The translations under genes were made by a program, and so were the position numbers. DNA of 64,000 nucleotides, from assembly GCF_019219065.1 (NCBI RefSeq), contig NZ_JAHUWK010000015.1, forward strand, positions 47,183 through 111,182, read 5' to 3'. Positions 1 to 8,368 of the stretch are shown in pieces. The notes under the pieces were generated by a model, which searched no databases, was not told the origin of the DNA, and saw nothing but the letters and a program-made list of their open reading frames with translations. This DNA comes from Duganella sp. sic0402 (GTDB taxonomy: Bacteria > Pseudomonadota > Gammaproteobacteria > Burkholderiales > Burkholderiaceae_D). Position 1 is the stretch's first letter. Every line of letters begins with the position of its first letter.

Positions 1-569
1 TCCTGCGTCCGCTGGGCGTGGGCCAGGCGCAGTTCTTCACCAACGCGGTGGATACGCGCACGCGCGGCCTGGACGTCGTGGCGGTGCACACCACCAAGTT
101 CGACGCATCCACGCTGGTGCTGTCCGGCCAGCTGGGCTTCAACAAAACCGAAGTCACCAAGCGCCATTCCACGTCATCGGTGCTGAGCGGTGAGAAGCTG
201 TTCGACAAATCGCAGGTGACGCTGATCGAACACGGCCAGCCGCGCAAGCACCACGTGGTCGCGGCTGACTACACGGTAGGCGCATGGAACCTCACCACCC
301 GCGCCAACTACCATGGCGAGGTGTATGCGGAAAACTTCAGCCCATTGCAGAAGTGGGATGCGCGCTGGCTGGTGGATGCGACGGTGCGCTACGCCTTCAG
401 CAAGCGCACCTTCCTCAGCCTGGGCGTGAACAACGCGTTCAACCAGCTGCCGAACGAGTGGACCAACGGCGGCGACTTCCCGAAACTGGGCTTCACCCGC
501 TGCTGGGAAACCTGCCCTATCGGCGTGAACGGCCGCTCGTTCTACGTGCGGGCTGATACGGCGTTTTAA
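1..569 (+). CDS. TonB-dependent outer-membrane receptor, C-terminal part
   Basis: The reading frame is open from the left edge (first full codon at base 3), so the start, signal peptide and plug domain lie outside the window. The visible 188 or so residues look like the last strands of a TonB-dependent beta-barrel: alternating polar and hydrophobic strands, a TRGLDV stretch typical of these barrels, a LGVNNAFN segment, and a terminal Phe (ending RADTAF) as expected for BAM-dependent outer-membrane insertion. Such receptors import siderophores, vitamin B12 or oligosaccharides with energy from TonB-ExbBD. The substrate cannot be read from this fragment. The last 53 bases overlap the convergent MocR-type gene. 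I am confident of the family and ignorant of the ligand. Confidence 0.8.
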   Translation, partial: LRPLGVGQAQFFTNAVDTRTRGLDVVAVHTTKFDASTLVLSGQLGFNKTEVTKRHSTSSVLSGEKLFDKSQVTLIEHGQPRKHHVVAADYTVGAWNLTTRANYHGEVYAENFSPLQKWDARWLVDATVRYAFSKRTFLSLGVNNAFNQLPNEWTNGGDFPKLGFTRCWETCPIGVNGRSFYVRADTAF

Positions 570-2034
570 ACTGCTTGGCAGCGTAGGCCGCAAGGTGCAC
601 GACCGCTGCCAACTGTTTGACCAATCCCTCCATCTGCTCGGCTGGCACTTGTGCGTAGCCGAGCATCAGCCCTTTCCAGCCTGATACGCCTTGCGTGTCG
701 TGTGCGCTCAGCGCATTGACGGCAATCCTATGCACCTGCGCTTGCGCAGCGACTGCCAGATCGTTGATACGCGCGTCCGTGAAGCGCAGCGACAAGTGCA
801 TGCCTGCACTGCCGCCATGCAGCGTCGCCACCGATCCAAGATGCCGCTCCAGTGCCGCCACCAAGGCATCGCGCCGCTGCCGGTATAAGCGGCGCATGCG
901 GCGCAGATGCAGCGCAAACTGACCGCTGTACAGGAACTCGGCCAGTGCCAGCTGTTCCGCCACCCGGCCGCGTGCCGACGACTGCGCACGCATCTGCGCA
1001 AACGTGTCAGTCAATGCAGCAGGCACCACCACAAAGCCGATACGCAAAGAGGGGAACATGGTCTTGCTGAACGTACCCAGGTAAAGTACCGGCGCGTCAT
1101 CGCTCAAACCCTGCATGGCGTGCAGCGGTGCACCGTCGTGACGAAACTCGCTGTCGTAGTCATCTTCGATAATCAATGCACCCGCCGTGCGCGCGGCGGC
1201 AATCAGCGCATGGCGGCGGCGCAGGCTTAGCACGCTGCCAACCGGATACTGGTGCGAGGGCGTGGTGTAAATCAGCCGGGGTGGGCGCAACAACCAATCG
1301 TCTTCCGATGGGGCCATTCCTTCGTCATCAACGTCTATGCCCGCCACCGCCAATCCCGCGCCGCGCGCTGCCGCCAGCGCGCCGCCATAGCCTGGGTTTT
1401 CGATCCAGACAGTATCGCCGGCGTCGGCCAGCGCGTGCATGCACACGTCCAGGCTGTTCTGCGTGCCATCGGTAATGAAGACCTGGCTGGCGTCGCATGC
1501 GACACCGCGCGCCGCGCGCAAATGATCCGCGATGGCGGCGCGCAATTCTGGCTGACCGGCCGGATCGCCGTAGTTAAGCTGCGTTACAGTCATCGACCTG
1601 AGCGCACGCTCCAGCATGCGCCGCCACAGCGTCATCGGAAAATGATCCAGTGCCGGTACGCCGGGAGCAAAAGCCTCCATGCGCGCAGCATCTGGCGGCA
1701 CAACTCGCAACTGGCGCGCACGCTGTGACAAGCCGATTACCGCCCCCCGCGCAGCACGGCGCGCAGGACTGGCCATAACCGTAGCCACCACGGTGCCACG
1801 CCGGTCCGTGCTGACAAAGCCCTCGCTGGCCAACTGCTCATATGCATACAGCACGGTATTGCGCGCCATACCTAGCTCCTCCGCCAGCACACGCGATGCG
1901 GCCAGCCGCGTGCCGGCAGCCAGCGTTCCATTGCGGATGGCAGCACGCAGGCACTCATGCAGCAATCGCTGACGCGGCCAGTTATTGTGACCATGGCTGT
2001 CTGCATACGCGCTGACCAGCAAAGCAAAGTCCAT
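517..2034 (-). CDS. MocR/PdxR-type transcriptional regulator (GntR wHTH fused to aminotransferase domain)
   Basis: This is a 505-residue two-domain regulator. Residues about 18-85 form a GntR winged helix (SRVLAEELGMARNTVLYAYE is the recognition region). Residues about 120-480 form a class I aminotransferase-like domain with the PLP lysine K324 in GTFSKTMFPSLR and the PLP-binding stretch IIEDDYDSEFR. MocR proteins sense PLP or PLP adducts and usually control a divergent gene, here a pyridoxamine-oxidase-like gene. I chose the ATG at 2034 because GGAG lies six bases upstream; an in-frame ATG at 2046 is possible, and the longer open frame to 2166 runs through the divergent gene. The C-terminus overlaps the TonB receptor gene by 53 bp. 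The regulated pathway (B6, GABA, taurine or other amine) is not determined. Confidence 0.9.
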   Translation of the reverse strand: MDFALLVSAYADSHGHNNWPRQRLLHECLRAAIRNGTLAAGTRLAASRVLAEELGMARNTVLYAYEQLASEGFVSTDRRGTVVATVMASPARRAARGAVIGLSQRARQLRVVPPDAARMEAFAPGVPALDHFPMTLWRRMLERALRSMTVTQLNYGDPAGQPELRAAIADHLRAARGVACDASQVFITDGTQNSLDVCMHALADAGDTVWIENPGYGGALAAARGAGLAVAGIDVDDEGMAPSEDDWLLRPPRLIYTTPSHQYPVGSVLSLRRRHALIAAARTAGALIIEDDYDSEFRHDGAPLHAMQGLSDDAPVLYLGTFSKTMFPSLRIGFVVVPAALTDTFAQMRAQSSARGRVAEQLALAEFLYSGQFALHLRRMRRLYRQRRDALVAALERHLGSVATLHGGSAGMHLSLRFTDARINDLAVAAQAQVHRIAVNALSAHDTQGVSGWKGLMLGYAQVPAEQMEGLVKQLAAVVHLAAYAAKQFKTPYQPARRTSGRSRR

Positions 2035-2060
2035 TCTTGGCTCCATAAAAATATGCAAGG

Positions 2061-2082
2061 CTGGCTCTATCAATAGAGCCAG
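2061..2082. promoter_or_regulatory. Perfect palindrome, probable MocR operator
   Basis: Ten-base arms CTGGCTCTAT and ATAGAGCCAG are separated by CA, in the 82-bp gap between the MocR gene and the divergent flavin protein. A related direct half-site, TTGGCTCCAT, lies at 2038-2047 and covers the MocR ribosome-binding site. A -10-like TATATT sits at 2090-2095, so the palindrome overlaps the expected -35 region of the rightward gene. MocR regulators such as GabR and PdxR bind repeated sites in the divergent promoter, which fits. The assignment to this regulator is inference. Confidence 0.6.
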
Positions 2083-2116
2083 CATCTGATTATATTTTGT
2101 CTTTTGAAAGGACACC

Positions 2117-2758
2117 ATGAACCAGGCGCCAACCGACCGCACCCGTATCCGCCGCGTCGCCAGCAATGCACACTACGACAGCACCACGCTGCACGCCATC
2201 ATCGACGACGCTTACCTTTGCCATATCGCCTTCAGCGATGCCCGTGGTGCGCATTGCATCCCAACGGCTTGCTGGCGCGGCGGCGAGCATCTGTATATTC
2301 ATGGTTCCAATGGCAGCCGCATGGTCAGGCATCTGCTGGAGAACGAGTGCTGCGTGTCCATCACGCATCTGGATGGACTGGTGCTGGCCCGGTCGGCGTT
2401 CAATCATTCGATGAATTATCGATCAGCCATGATTTATGGCCGTTTCCAGGCAGTGGAAGGCGCGGATGCGCGTTATGCGCTGGAGACGCTCATGGAGAAG
2501 CTGACGCCGGGCCGCCAGGCAGACATCCGCCCCGGATCGGACAAGGAGTATGCAGCCACCACCGTGCTGCGCATCGCACTGACGGAGGCCGCCTGTAAAG
2601 TGCGCCGCGGTGGCCCGGATGATGATGAGACAGACCTGGCCTGGCCAGCATGGGCCGGCGTTCTGCCCTGGACGCGTGCGCCAATGGCGCCGCAGCCAGA
2701 TCCAGCGTGTACGATCAGCGCACCAGCCTATGTCAGTGACTGGCTGCGTCGTGGTTAA
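2117..2758 (+). CDS. Pyridoxamine 5'-phosphate oxidase-like flavin-binding protein
   Basis: This 213-residue protein belongs to the Pyridox_ox_2-type FMN-binding split-barrel proteins. The family pattern is visible in YLCHIAFSDARG, the strand CWRGGEHLYIHGSNGSRM, and the SVMYRSAMIYG-like element here written MNYRSAMIYGRF (about residues 100-112). Family members bind FMN or F420 and include oxidoreductases of unknown substrate; none of this shows true PdxH activity. The start is an ATG preceded by AAGGA. It is divergent from the MocR-type regulator, whose cofactor is PLP, so a role in vitamin B6 or amine metabolism is plausible. Its 3' end overlaps the convergent gene by 26 bp. Confidence 0.8.
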   Translation: MNQAPTDRTRIRRVASNAHYDSTTLHAIIDDAYLCHIAFSDARGAHCIPTACWRGGEHLYIHGSNGSRMVRHLLENECCVSITHLDGLVLARSAFNHSMNYRSAMIYGRFQAVEGADARYALETLMEKLTPGRQADIRPGSDKEYAATTVLRIALTEAACKVRRGGPDDDETDLAWPAWAGVLPWTRAPMAPQPDPACTISAPAYVSDWLRRG

Positions 2759-4406
2759 CCAACCCGCGCTGCTCACGCCACCATAAGGTCAGCATTGAAA
2801 GTGCGAACAGCACGGCAAACGGCATAGTCGGCAACGGCGTGCCGGCGTCCGTGCCAACGGCGCCGCCGGCGCCTGCCGCAGAAGCCGGAGAACGTGCCGC
2901 ATACTGCATCGTGGCGTCCCGGCGCAGCGCCTTCTGCCACGCGGGCCAATCGTCTTGGGCGTACACATACACCGGACCGGGTTCTGTCATGCCGTCAGCG
3001 CTGAAGCTCATCCAGCCGGCTTTGCGCGGCCAGAACGCTGCACACACGCCATCCGCCTTGTCAGCGCGTGCTTGCAGCGGCATCGCCGCATAGCCATCAG
3101 CCAGCAATGGCGTACCCGGCTTCACACCCTGCGCGCACACCTCGCTGCGCAAGCCAGGAACCGGCATCGGATCGTTCAGCTGCCAAAAGGTTTTCTGTTC
3201 GCTATGCAGCGCGATGAGGTCCATCGCCGATTGCCACCACAATGCCAACTGCTGGGGTGCGCTGATCGCATACTTGTGCCAATCCGCGACACCGATCCAG
3301 ACAATGCGCCCCTGGCCAATATCACGCTGCCACATCCACGGCTGTTTCTTCGCATCGCGCGCGAGCACGCGCCACGGGGCAGCTACGGCATCACCCGGAT
3401 TCAATCCGGCAGGCGGCAATGTCATCGCCGCACCGAACTGCCGCATGTCTTCCTTCTCCGTGGTTGGCGATTGCGAAGATAACTGCAAGCCAAAGTCGCG
3501 CCGCCATAGCCCCGTATCCGTAGCATTCCCCCCCAACACCACCAGCGGCACACCCTTTGCTGTCTGCGCCAGTACTGCGGCGCGTGCGGACGGGCTGAGA
3601 TGTTCGATATAAGCCGCATCCACGACCATGGCGTTAGGCGCATTCAGCTCGGCGCGCGCGGTTTCGCTGCGGGTGATGGTTTTGCCCAGCGTGATATTCC
3701 AATCCAGAATTGCGCCTCCATCGGATAACAACTGGTTCAGAACACGCGCATCAAATGATGGCGCGCCAAAACGCCCCTGTATCTGTAAAGGCACAGGTTC
3801 TTTTACCTGCACAGGAATCGGGCCTTGTGCGATTGTCTTGCCATTAGCGTCCAGAAGGCGCGCCTGCAGTACCAGGGCTTCCGCCACCGGCGGCAGCCAT
3901 TGCACCGACAGCTGCGTAGCAGACGACGGTCTGGAATCAGCCAGAACTTGTTTGTTCTCGGCCAGCAGTTGCAAACGCCAGCCAGCTGTGGCCGAAGAGC
4001 GATGTACCGACAGCGTCAACATGCGGCCCAGTGAAACAGTGCGAGGAAAATCGAGCCATAGCAGATCCGTACTTGCAGGCTTCCATTGCAAAGGCCGCGC
4101 CGGCAGATCGCGCCATTCAGCTTCCCGCATCCCATCACCACTCAAGGTAATGCCGGCGGCGGCAGGAATAGCCAGCCGGTCGGCATCGCTGATGCGGCCT
4201 GCGCTGGTGCTGACAGACAGCGCGCCGGCCGCAGCGGCAGGCAAGCGCACATCGGCCAGCGTGACCGCCAGCGCAACGCCAGCAACACCGGCCAGCAATG
4301 CATCTGCCCAACGACGCTTGCGTGCATAAAGTGCCGTGCTGGCGGCCGCCGCGACCAGCACGGCCAGCGGCGGCGCCAGAGAAGCCAGGTCCGGGAATAT
4401 CATCAT
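2733..4406 (-). CDS. Membrane-anchored hypothetical protein, last gene of tldD/E-MoxR operon
   Basis: This 557-residue protein has N-terminal membrane segments (about residues 10-55), a long periplasmic-looking region and a C-terminal membrane segment (about 525-545, PFAVLFALSMLTLWW). The region around residues 210-410 has alternating strands and helices (VPLVVLGGNATDTG, GRIVWIGVADWHKY) that recall the glutamine-amidotransferase-like domain often found in proteins encoded beside MoxR/DUF58/BatA genes. I see no catalytic Cys-His pair, so that is fold-level inference only. The start overlaps the stop of the DUF4175-like gene (ATGATGA), indicating translational coupling. It is probably an envelope partner in the same complex. 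No specific function is known to me. Confidence 0.65.
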   Translation of the reverse strand: MMIFPDLASLAPPLAVLVAAAASTALYARKRRWADALLAGVAGVALAVTLADVRLPAAAAGALSVSTSAGRISDADRLAIPAAAGITLSGDGMREAEWRDLPARPLQWKPASTDLLWLDFPRTVSLGRMLTLSVHRSSATAGWRLQLLAENKQVLADSRPSSATQLSVQWLPPVAEALVLQARLLDANGKTIAQGPIPVQVKEPVPLQIQGRFGAPSFDARVLNQLLSDGGAILDWNITLGKTITRSETARAELNAPNAMVVDAAYIEHLSPSARAAVLAQTAKGVPLVVLGGNATDTGLWRRDFGLQLSSQSPTTEKEDMRQFGAAMTLPPAGLNPGDAVAAPWRVLARDAKKQPWMWQRDIGQGRIVWIGVADWHKYAISAPQQLALWWQSAMDLIALHSEQKTFWQLNDPMPVPGLRSEVCAQGVKPGTPLLADGYAAMPLQARADKADGVCAAFWPRKAGWMSFSADGMTEPGPVYVYAQDDWPAWQKALRRDATMQYAARSPASAAGAGGAVGTDAGTPLPTMPFAVLFALSMLTLWWREQRGLVNHDAASH

Positions 4407-6430
4407 TTAGCCTGCTCCTTGCCGCTCCACTCCTTGCGGAAGGGCGTATCCGCAGCAGGCCGCGCCTGCAACAGCACTGGCGCATCAGCCAGCGTGCCAC
4501 GCAGCCAGGCGCGCAGCTCGGCGCGGCATGGCACGCAGCCATCCTGGACATCCTGTACGGTGCGCTGTGCGCCGAGGCGGTGTTCCTGGTCGGCGATGCG
4601 GGAAATCGTGTCACGCGCCGCCTTGCTCCACAGCGCGGGTAAGGCGCCGTCCTGCGACAAGGCCAGTACCAGCTCGCGCACCTCAGCCGGCACGGTGTCA
4701 CCCGCGGCGCCCTGCGCACGCTTATAGCTCATGGCGCCAACGATATCGCCGGTCATGCGCTTCTCTTCCTTCAATGCTGGCGGGACGAAAGCCGTGCGGT
4801 GCAGATAAACACGCTCAGCGGCCTGCAGCTCCTTGATCGCTTCCAGCGCCTTGTATTCAGGCGGCAGCGCATTGTTCGGCGCAACGGCGCGCAGGGATTT
4901 TTCGGCATCCCACATCGCGGCCAGCGCGCGCTTGAGGACTGCTTTGGTTTGCGGATCGAAGATTGTAGCGTTATCTTCCTGATCGTGGGCGTGGCCAAAT
5001 TCTTTCATGACACTGATTTCTCCGCCGCCACCGGCGCTGCCGTGGCCGTGGTGTTCATGTTCGTGCTCCTCATCGCCAAACAGGGAAGACTCCTCGCCGA
5101 GGAACTGGCCATAGCGCAGACGCAGCGCGGCCTGGTCCGAGGCAATGCCTTCGCTACGGCTACGCAGCGTGGCGGCAGGCATGTTCGGATGCGCTTTCAG
5201 GTCGGCGACCAGTTGTTCGGTGTCGATAATGATCTGGCGCTGGCTGCGCAGGTTTTCCGGTTTCGCCATCGATGGCAACGCGGTGGATTCAAGGCTTTCG
5301 GCTTCCGGTCCGGGCAGGCGCAGCGTGTAAGTTGGCGATTGCGCGGTATGCGGATTTTCCGGTGCGTTGTCGGTGGCGCGCACGAAAAAGTAGAGTTCAT
5401 CGCCTGGCTCCATACCGAGTTCCGCCAGCGTCCACTGCTTTTTCCAGCTACGCGACTTTGGATCGGACGATTGCGGCAGCGGTACTTCCTTGTCGCTGAA
5501 GCGGATGTTTTCGCCGCTACCGCGCGCGAGCGTCATGTGCAGGCTGGCGCGCACGATGGCGTAATCATCTTTGACGCCGACTGAAATCGTTACTGCCTTG
5601 GCGTCCTTTTGCAGAAGGTGTATCAGCTCGGCCGGTTCGACAATGGTGACTTGCGGTGCCTGATCCAGCGTTACGCGGATATTGTAGCGCGTGGTGCTTT
5701 TGCCGCGTATCCGCCAGAATAGCGAGTCTTCAATTCGGAGTTTTGCGCAGTCCTCGACAACCGCAAGCGCCTGGCCGTCACCCAGTTCAACTGTTGGCTG
5801 CACGCCTGCCGGATTGCGCACACACCAGCGTATCTCCGAGTATTGCGGCACCTGAATATCACGTGCACCGGTCTCGAACGACGCGACGCCGGTGTACTTC
5901 GGTGGCGTGACACGTAGATAAACCTCGCCATCCAAAATTGGCTTGTTCACTGGTGCCACGACTGGCGGCAGTGCCGGTGTGATTTGCCTGCTGTGCCATG
6001 CGGCACCCGCACCGGCGGCGAACAGGCTAAGCACAAGTGGCAGCACGGCGAACGATACGCGGGCACGAGCGATGGCCTGGTAATCTGCCTCGGTCAACAC
6101 ACCGGCCAAGCGCGCGAGCAGGCGTTGCTGCTGAAGCTTCGCGATGGGCGTGTGGGCCTCTGTGGCCAGTAAGGTGCTGCTATCCTCCAGCTGCGGAATG
6201 GCAGTGTTCAGCCACGACGTCCATTGCGCGGCAATGCGGCCACGCCAGCGTAGCGCATCTGCAATCACCCACGTCACCCAGGCCATGCTGGCGATCAGCG
6301 CTGGTGTGCGCGCAGCTGGCAGCGCGGCGACAAGCAGCAAAGGTGCAAGCACCGCCAGCCACTGCGGCGCACGTCGGCGGAGAATGGCGGCCCAAAGACG
6401 GCTGCGCAGATGATCAGTTGCGCCGGGCAT
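4403..6430 (-). CDS. DUF4175-like large membrane protein
   Basis: This 675-residue protein has membrane segments at about residues 20-60 and 125-145, a beta-rich extracytoplasmic region (about 160-375, with VYLRVTPPKYTG and YFFVRATDNAP elements) and a helical, charged C-terminal half. The beta-rich region with the PPxYTG motif resembles DUF4175 proteins. A short His/Glu-rich segment (EHEHEHHGHG, about residues 455-464, plus a nearby GHAHDQED) could bind metal. It overlaps the upstream BatA-like gene by 17 bp and shares four bases with the downstream gene, so all three are co-translated. DUF4175 genes commonly sit with MoxR, DUF58 and BatA genes; molecular function is unknown. Confidence 0.7.
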   Translation of the reverse strand: MPGATDHLRSRLWAAILRRRAPQWLAVLAPLLLVAALPAARTPALIASMAWVTWVIADALRWRGRIAAQWTSWLNTAIPQLEDSSTLLATEAHTPIAKLQQQRLLARLAGVLTEADYQAIARARVSFAVLPLVLSLFAAGAGAAWHSRQITPALPPVVAPVNKPILDGEVYLRVTPPKYTGVASFETGARDIQVPQYSEIRWCVRNPAGVQPTVELGDGQALAVVEDCAKLRIEDSLFWRIRGKSTTRYNIRVTLDQAPQVTIVEPAELIHLLQKDAKAVTISVGVKDDYAIVRASLHMTLARGSGENIRFSDKEVPLPQSSDPKSRSWKKQWTLAELGMEPGDELYFFVRATDNAPENPHTAQSPTYTLRLPGPEAESLESTALPSMAKPENLRSQRQIIIDTEQLVADLKAHPNMPAATLRSRSEGIASDQAALRLRYGQFLGEESSLFGDEEHEHEHHGHGSAGGGGEISVMKEFGHAHDQEDNATIFDPQTKAVLKRALAAMWDAEKSLRAVAPNNALPPEYKALEAIKELQAAERVYLHRTAFVPPALKEEKRMTGDIVGAMSYKRAQGAAGDTVPAEVRELVLALSQDGALPALWSKAARDTISRIADQEHRLGAQRTVQDVQDGCVPCRAELRAWLRGTLADAPVLLQARPAADTPFRKEWSGKEQAK

Positions 6431-7466
6431 GGGTCAATATCCGTTCGAGCATAAAAAGCAACAGCAGCACAATGCCCAGCCACACCGCCGGCTTGGCGTG
6501 GGAGATTGCGGGCAGCGCGTTGCGGGCGGAGGAAAAATTCTGGGATGGCGTGGCGTACGCCGGAGCGGTAGCCACCGAGAGTAGTTGCCAGGCCTCGAAC
6601 AAGGCGTGTGCGCTGTCGGCGTCGCGCGGTGGGAAGCCATCCGAAGTCCACAAGCGGCCACGCGATGAGTCGGCGTATTTCAGCGTAACACCGTTGACCG
6701 TCAGCCTGGATGCATTGGCCAGTTCCGGGAACGCCGCAGCGACCGGCGCAGCAATCCACCAGTGCGGCGCGCGCCAGTTAGCGAGGGGCGCGGCGTCAGG
6801 CGTAGACCAGACAATCAGCGTGGTCGCTGCGGTGGGTTCGGTAGCGACCACGTAGCGATAGGCGCGATTGCCGGCAATGTCAAAGGCAGCGAACAGCGAA
6901 CGCCATGCCTGCAAAACCGGTTCGGCGGCCACCAGCACGACGTGACGCTCAGCAGAAGGTGCAGCGGTAGGCTGCGGGGTGGCAGCTCGCAATTCTACCT
7001 GGTGGCTGAATTGCGGCAGGCGGGCCGGCATGGCGATGTGGTCGGCACGGGCAACGATCAGCAGCCTTGCCGCAGGACGCCAATCACGTTCGTTTTGACG
7101 CAGCCAAGACAGCGCATCGCGCGGCAAGTCGATGCGCGTGGCGGCACTGAAGCCCGCCGCGTTGATCTGCTCTTCAACCCAGGCCTTATCCGCGCCGGCG
7201 TCCACCAGAACGGTATCGCCGCGCCATGGGAAGATCGTCGCGGCCAGCCAGGCGATCAAGGCCACCAGCAGCAAGCAACGCACCAGCAGCAATGTTTTAT
7301 CGCGCCACTGCCAAACGCGCAACTGCTCCGGTGGCGCCGATGGCAGGAAGCGCGCGGTGGCCAGCGGCTCGGCTTTCAGCCGTTGACGCTTCTTGCGGTG
7401 CCACCAGACCGGCAGCAGCAATACCGGCAACGCCAGCCACCACATCGGATAAGAGCTCAATATCAT
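6414..7466 (-). CDS. BatA-like two-TM protein without an intact vWA metal site
   Basis: This 350-residue protein begins with the typical N-terminal hairpin of Bat/aerotolerance proteins: a membrane segment at residues 5-22, a basic loop (RKKRQRLKAEPL) and a second segment at about 58-78. A third membrane segment closes the protein (about 325-342). The middle region is an alpha/beta domain, but where BatA proteins show the MIDAS pattern DxSxS there is only VDAGAD, so metal-dependent ligand binding looks lost. It overlaps the DUF58 gene by four bases (ATGA) and the DUF4175-like gene by 17. Likely role: membrane partner of the MoxR-DUF58 module. The call rests on the N-terminal layout and the context. 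Confidence 0.7.
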   Translation of the reverse strand: MILSSYPMWWLALPVLLLPVWWHRKKRQRLKAEPLATARFLPSAPPEQLRVWQWRDKTLLLVRCLLLVALIAWLAATIFPWRGDTVLVDAGADKAWVEEQINAAGFSAATRIDLPRDALSWLRQNERDWRPAARLLIVARADHIAMPARLPQFSHQVELRAATPQPTAAPSAERHVVLVAAEPVLQAWRSLFAAFDIAGNRAYRYVVATEPTAATTLIVWSTPDAAPLANWRAPHWWIAAPVAAAFPELANASRLTVNGVTLKYADSSRGRLWTSDGFPPRDADSAHALFEAWQLLSVATAPAYATPSQNFSSARNALPAISHAKPAVWLGIVLLLLFMLERILTHARRN

Positions 7467-8368
7467 TTTGCGCGCACTCCCGCGAGTTGCAACCAGCTGC
7501 GCAGGACACCGCTCAGCGGCTGTTCGATACGCGCCTCGTAGTGGACGATGTTATGTTGACGGCAGCTCGCCGACACGCCATCGAAGTGCGCGCGGCTCTG
7601 CTGTTTGTAATGCTCGCGGTCTGCGTTGCGGATGCGATGCAGGCCATGGTCGCGCTCCGGGTCCCGGTAGCCGCTGCCGGACTTGAAGCTGGCGTCTACC
7701 TCTGCCTGCGTACGCAGCGTCAGCAGCCGCACATCGTGGCGCATATTACGCAAGCGCAGCAGCGCTTCGCTTAACGGCGATGGCCAATCCAGAAAATCGC
7801 TGGCGGCAAAGATCATGCTTGGCGCGCGGGCAAAGTGCAGGCTTGCGCGCAAGGTGTCGGCGGTTGGCAGTTCACCGTCTGGCTTCGCCTTGTTCAGCGC
7901 AGCCATCACGCGCTGTAACTGGCGCGGTCCACGTGCGGCCGGCGTGAACTCCACTTTGCCGCCAGTGCAGATAAGCAGGCCGAATGCATCACCCTGGCGC
8001 TGCGCAATGGCGGCGACACAGGCCAGCAAAGTACGCGCGAACCAGAGTTTATCAATGCCGTTGATCTCACGGCTGGGCTCCGCCATCGAGGCGGTGGCGT
8101 CCAGCCACAGCCAGACAGCGACATGACTGTCACGCTCCGCCTCACGGACGAAGTAACGGTCGGCGCGTGCCAGCAGTTTCCAGTCGACGCGCCGCCATTC
8201 ATCGCCCGGTGCGTAGGCACGGTACTCGGAAAACTCGACACCCGCGCCGCGTTCGCGGCCCATGTGTATGCCATGCCCCAGTCCCGCCAGGACGTGACGG
8301 ATCACCAGGTCCAGATCCTTGGTCTGGGCCATCATCTTGGTCATGCTTGCGCTTGCGGAGACGTGCAT
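7463..8368 (-). CDS. DUF58 domain protein (vWA-like MoxR partner)
   Basis: This 301-residue protein shows the DUF58 signature GIHMGRERGAGVEFSEYR followed by YAPGDEWRRVDWKLLAR (about residues 35-70) and then the degenerate vWA metal site LWLDATASM (about 86-96). DUF58 proteins are cytosolic or peripheral partners of MoxR ATPases and are thought to work as chaperone or adaptor in assembling complexes. The start codon shares one base with the moxR stop (TAATG), which couples translation. The gene's end overlaps the BatA-like gene by four bases. Family assignment is firm; the client protein is unknown, with the membrane partners downstream or the TldD/E proteins upstream as candidates. Confidence 0.88.
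   Translation of the reverse strand: MHVSASASMTKMMAQTKDLDLVIRHVLAGLGHGIHMGRERGAGVEFSEYRAYAPGDEWRRVDWKLLARADRYFVREAERDSHVAVWLWLDATASMAEPSREINGIDKLWFARTLLACVAAIAQRQGDAFGLLICTGGKVEFTPAARGPRQLQRVMAALNKAKPDGELPTADTLRASLHFARAPSMIFAASDFLDWPSPLSEALLRLRNMRHDVRLLTLRTQAEVDASFKSGSGYRDPERDHGLHRIRNADREHYKQQSRAHFDGVSASCRQHNIVHYEARIEQPLSGVLRSWLQLAGVRAK

Noticed and set aside
2117..2758. Naming the gene pdxH
   Set aside because: It belongs to the Pyridox_ox_2-type group of small FMN-binding proteins and not to the PdxH enzyme family proper; only context links it to vitamin B6.
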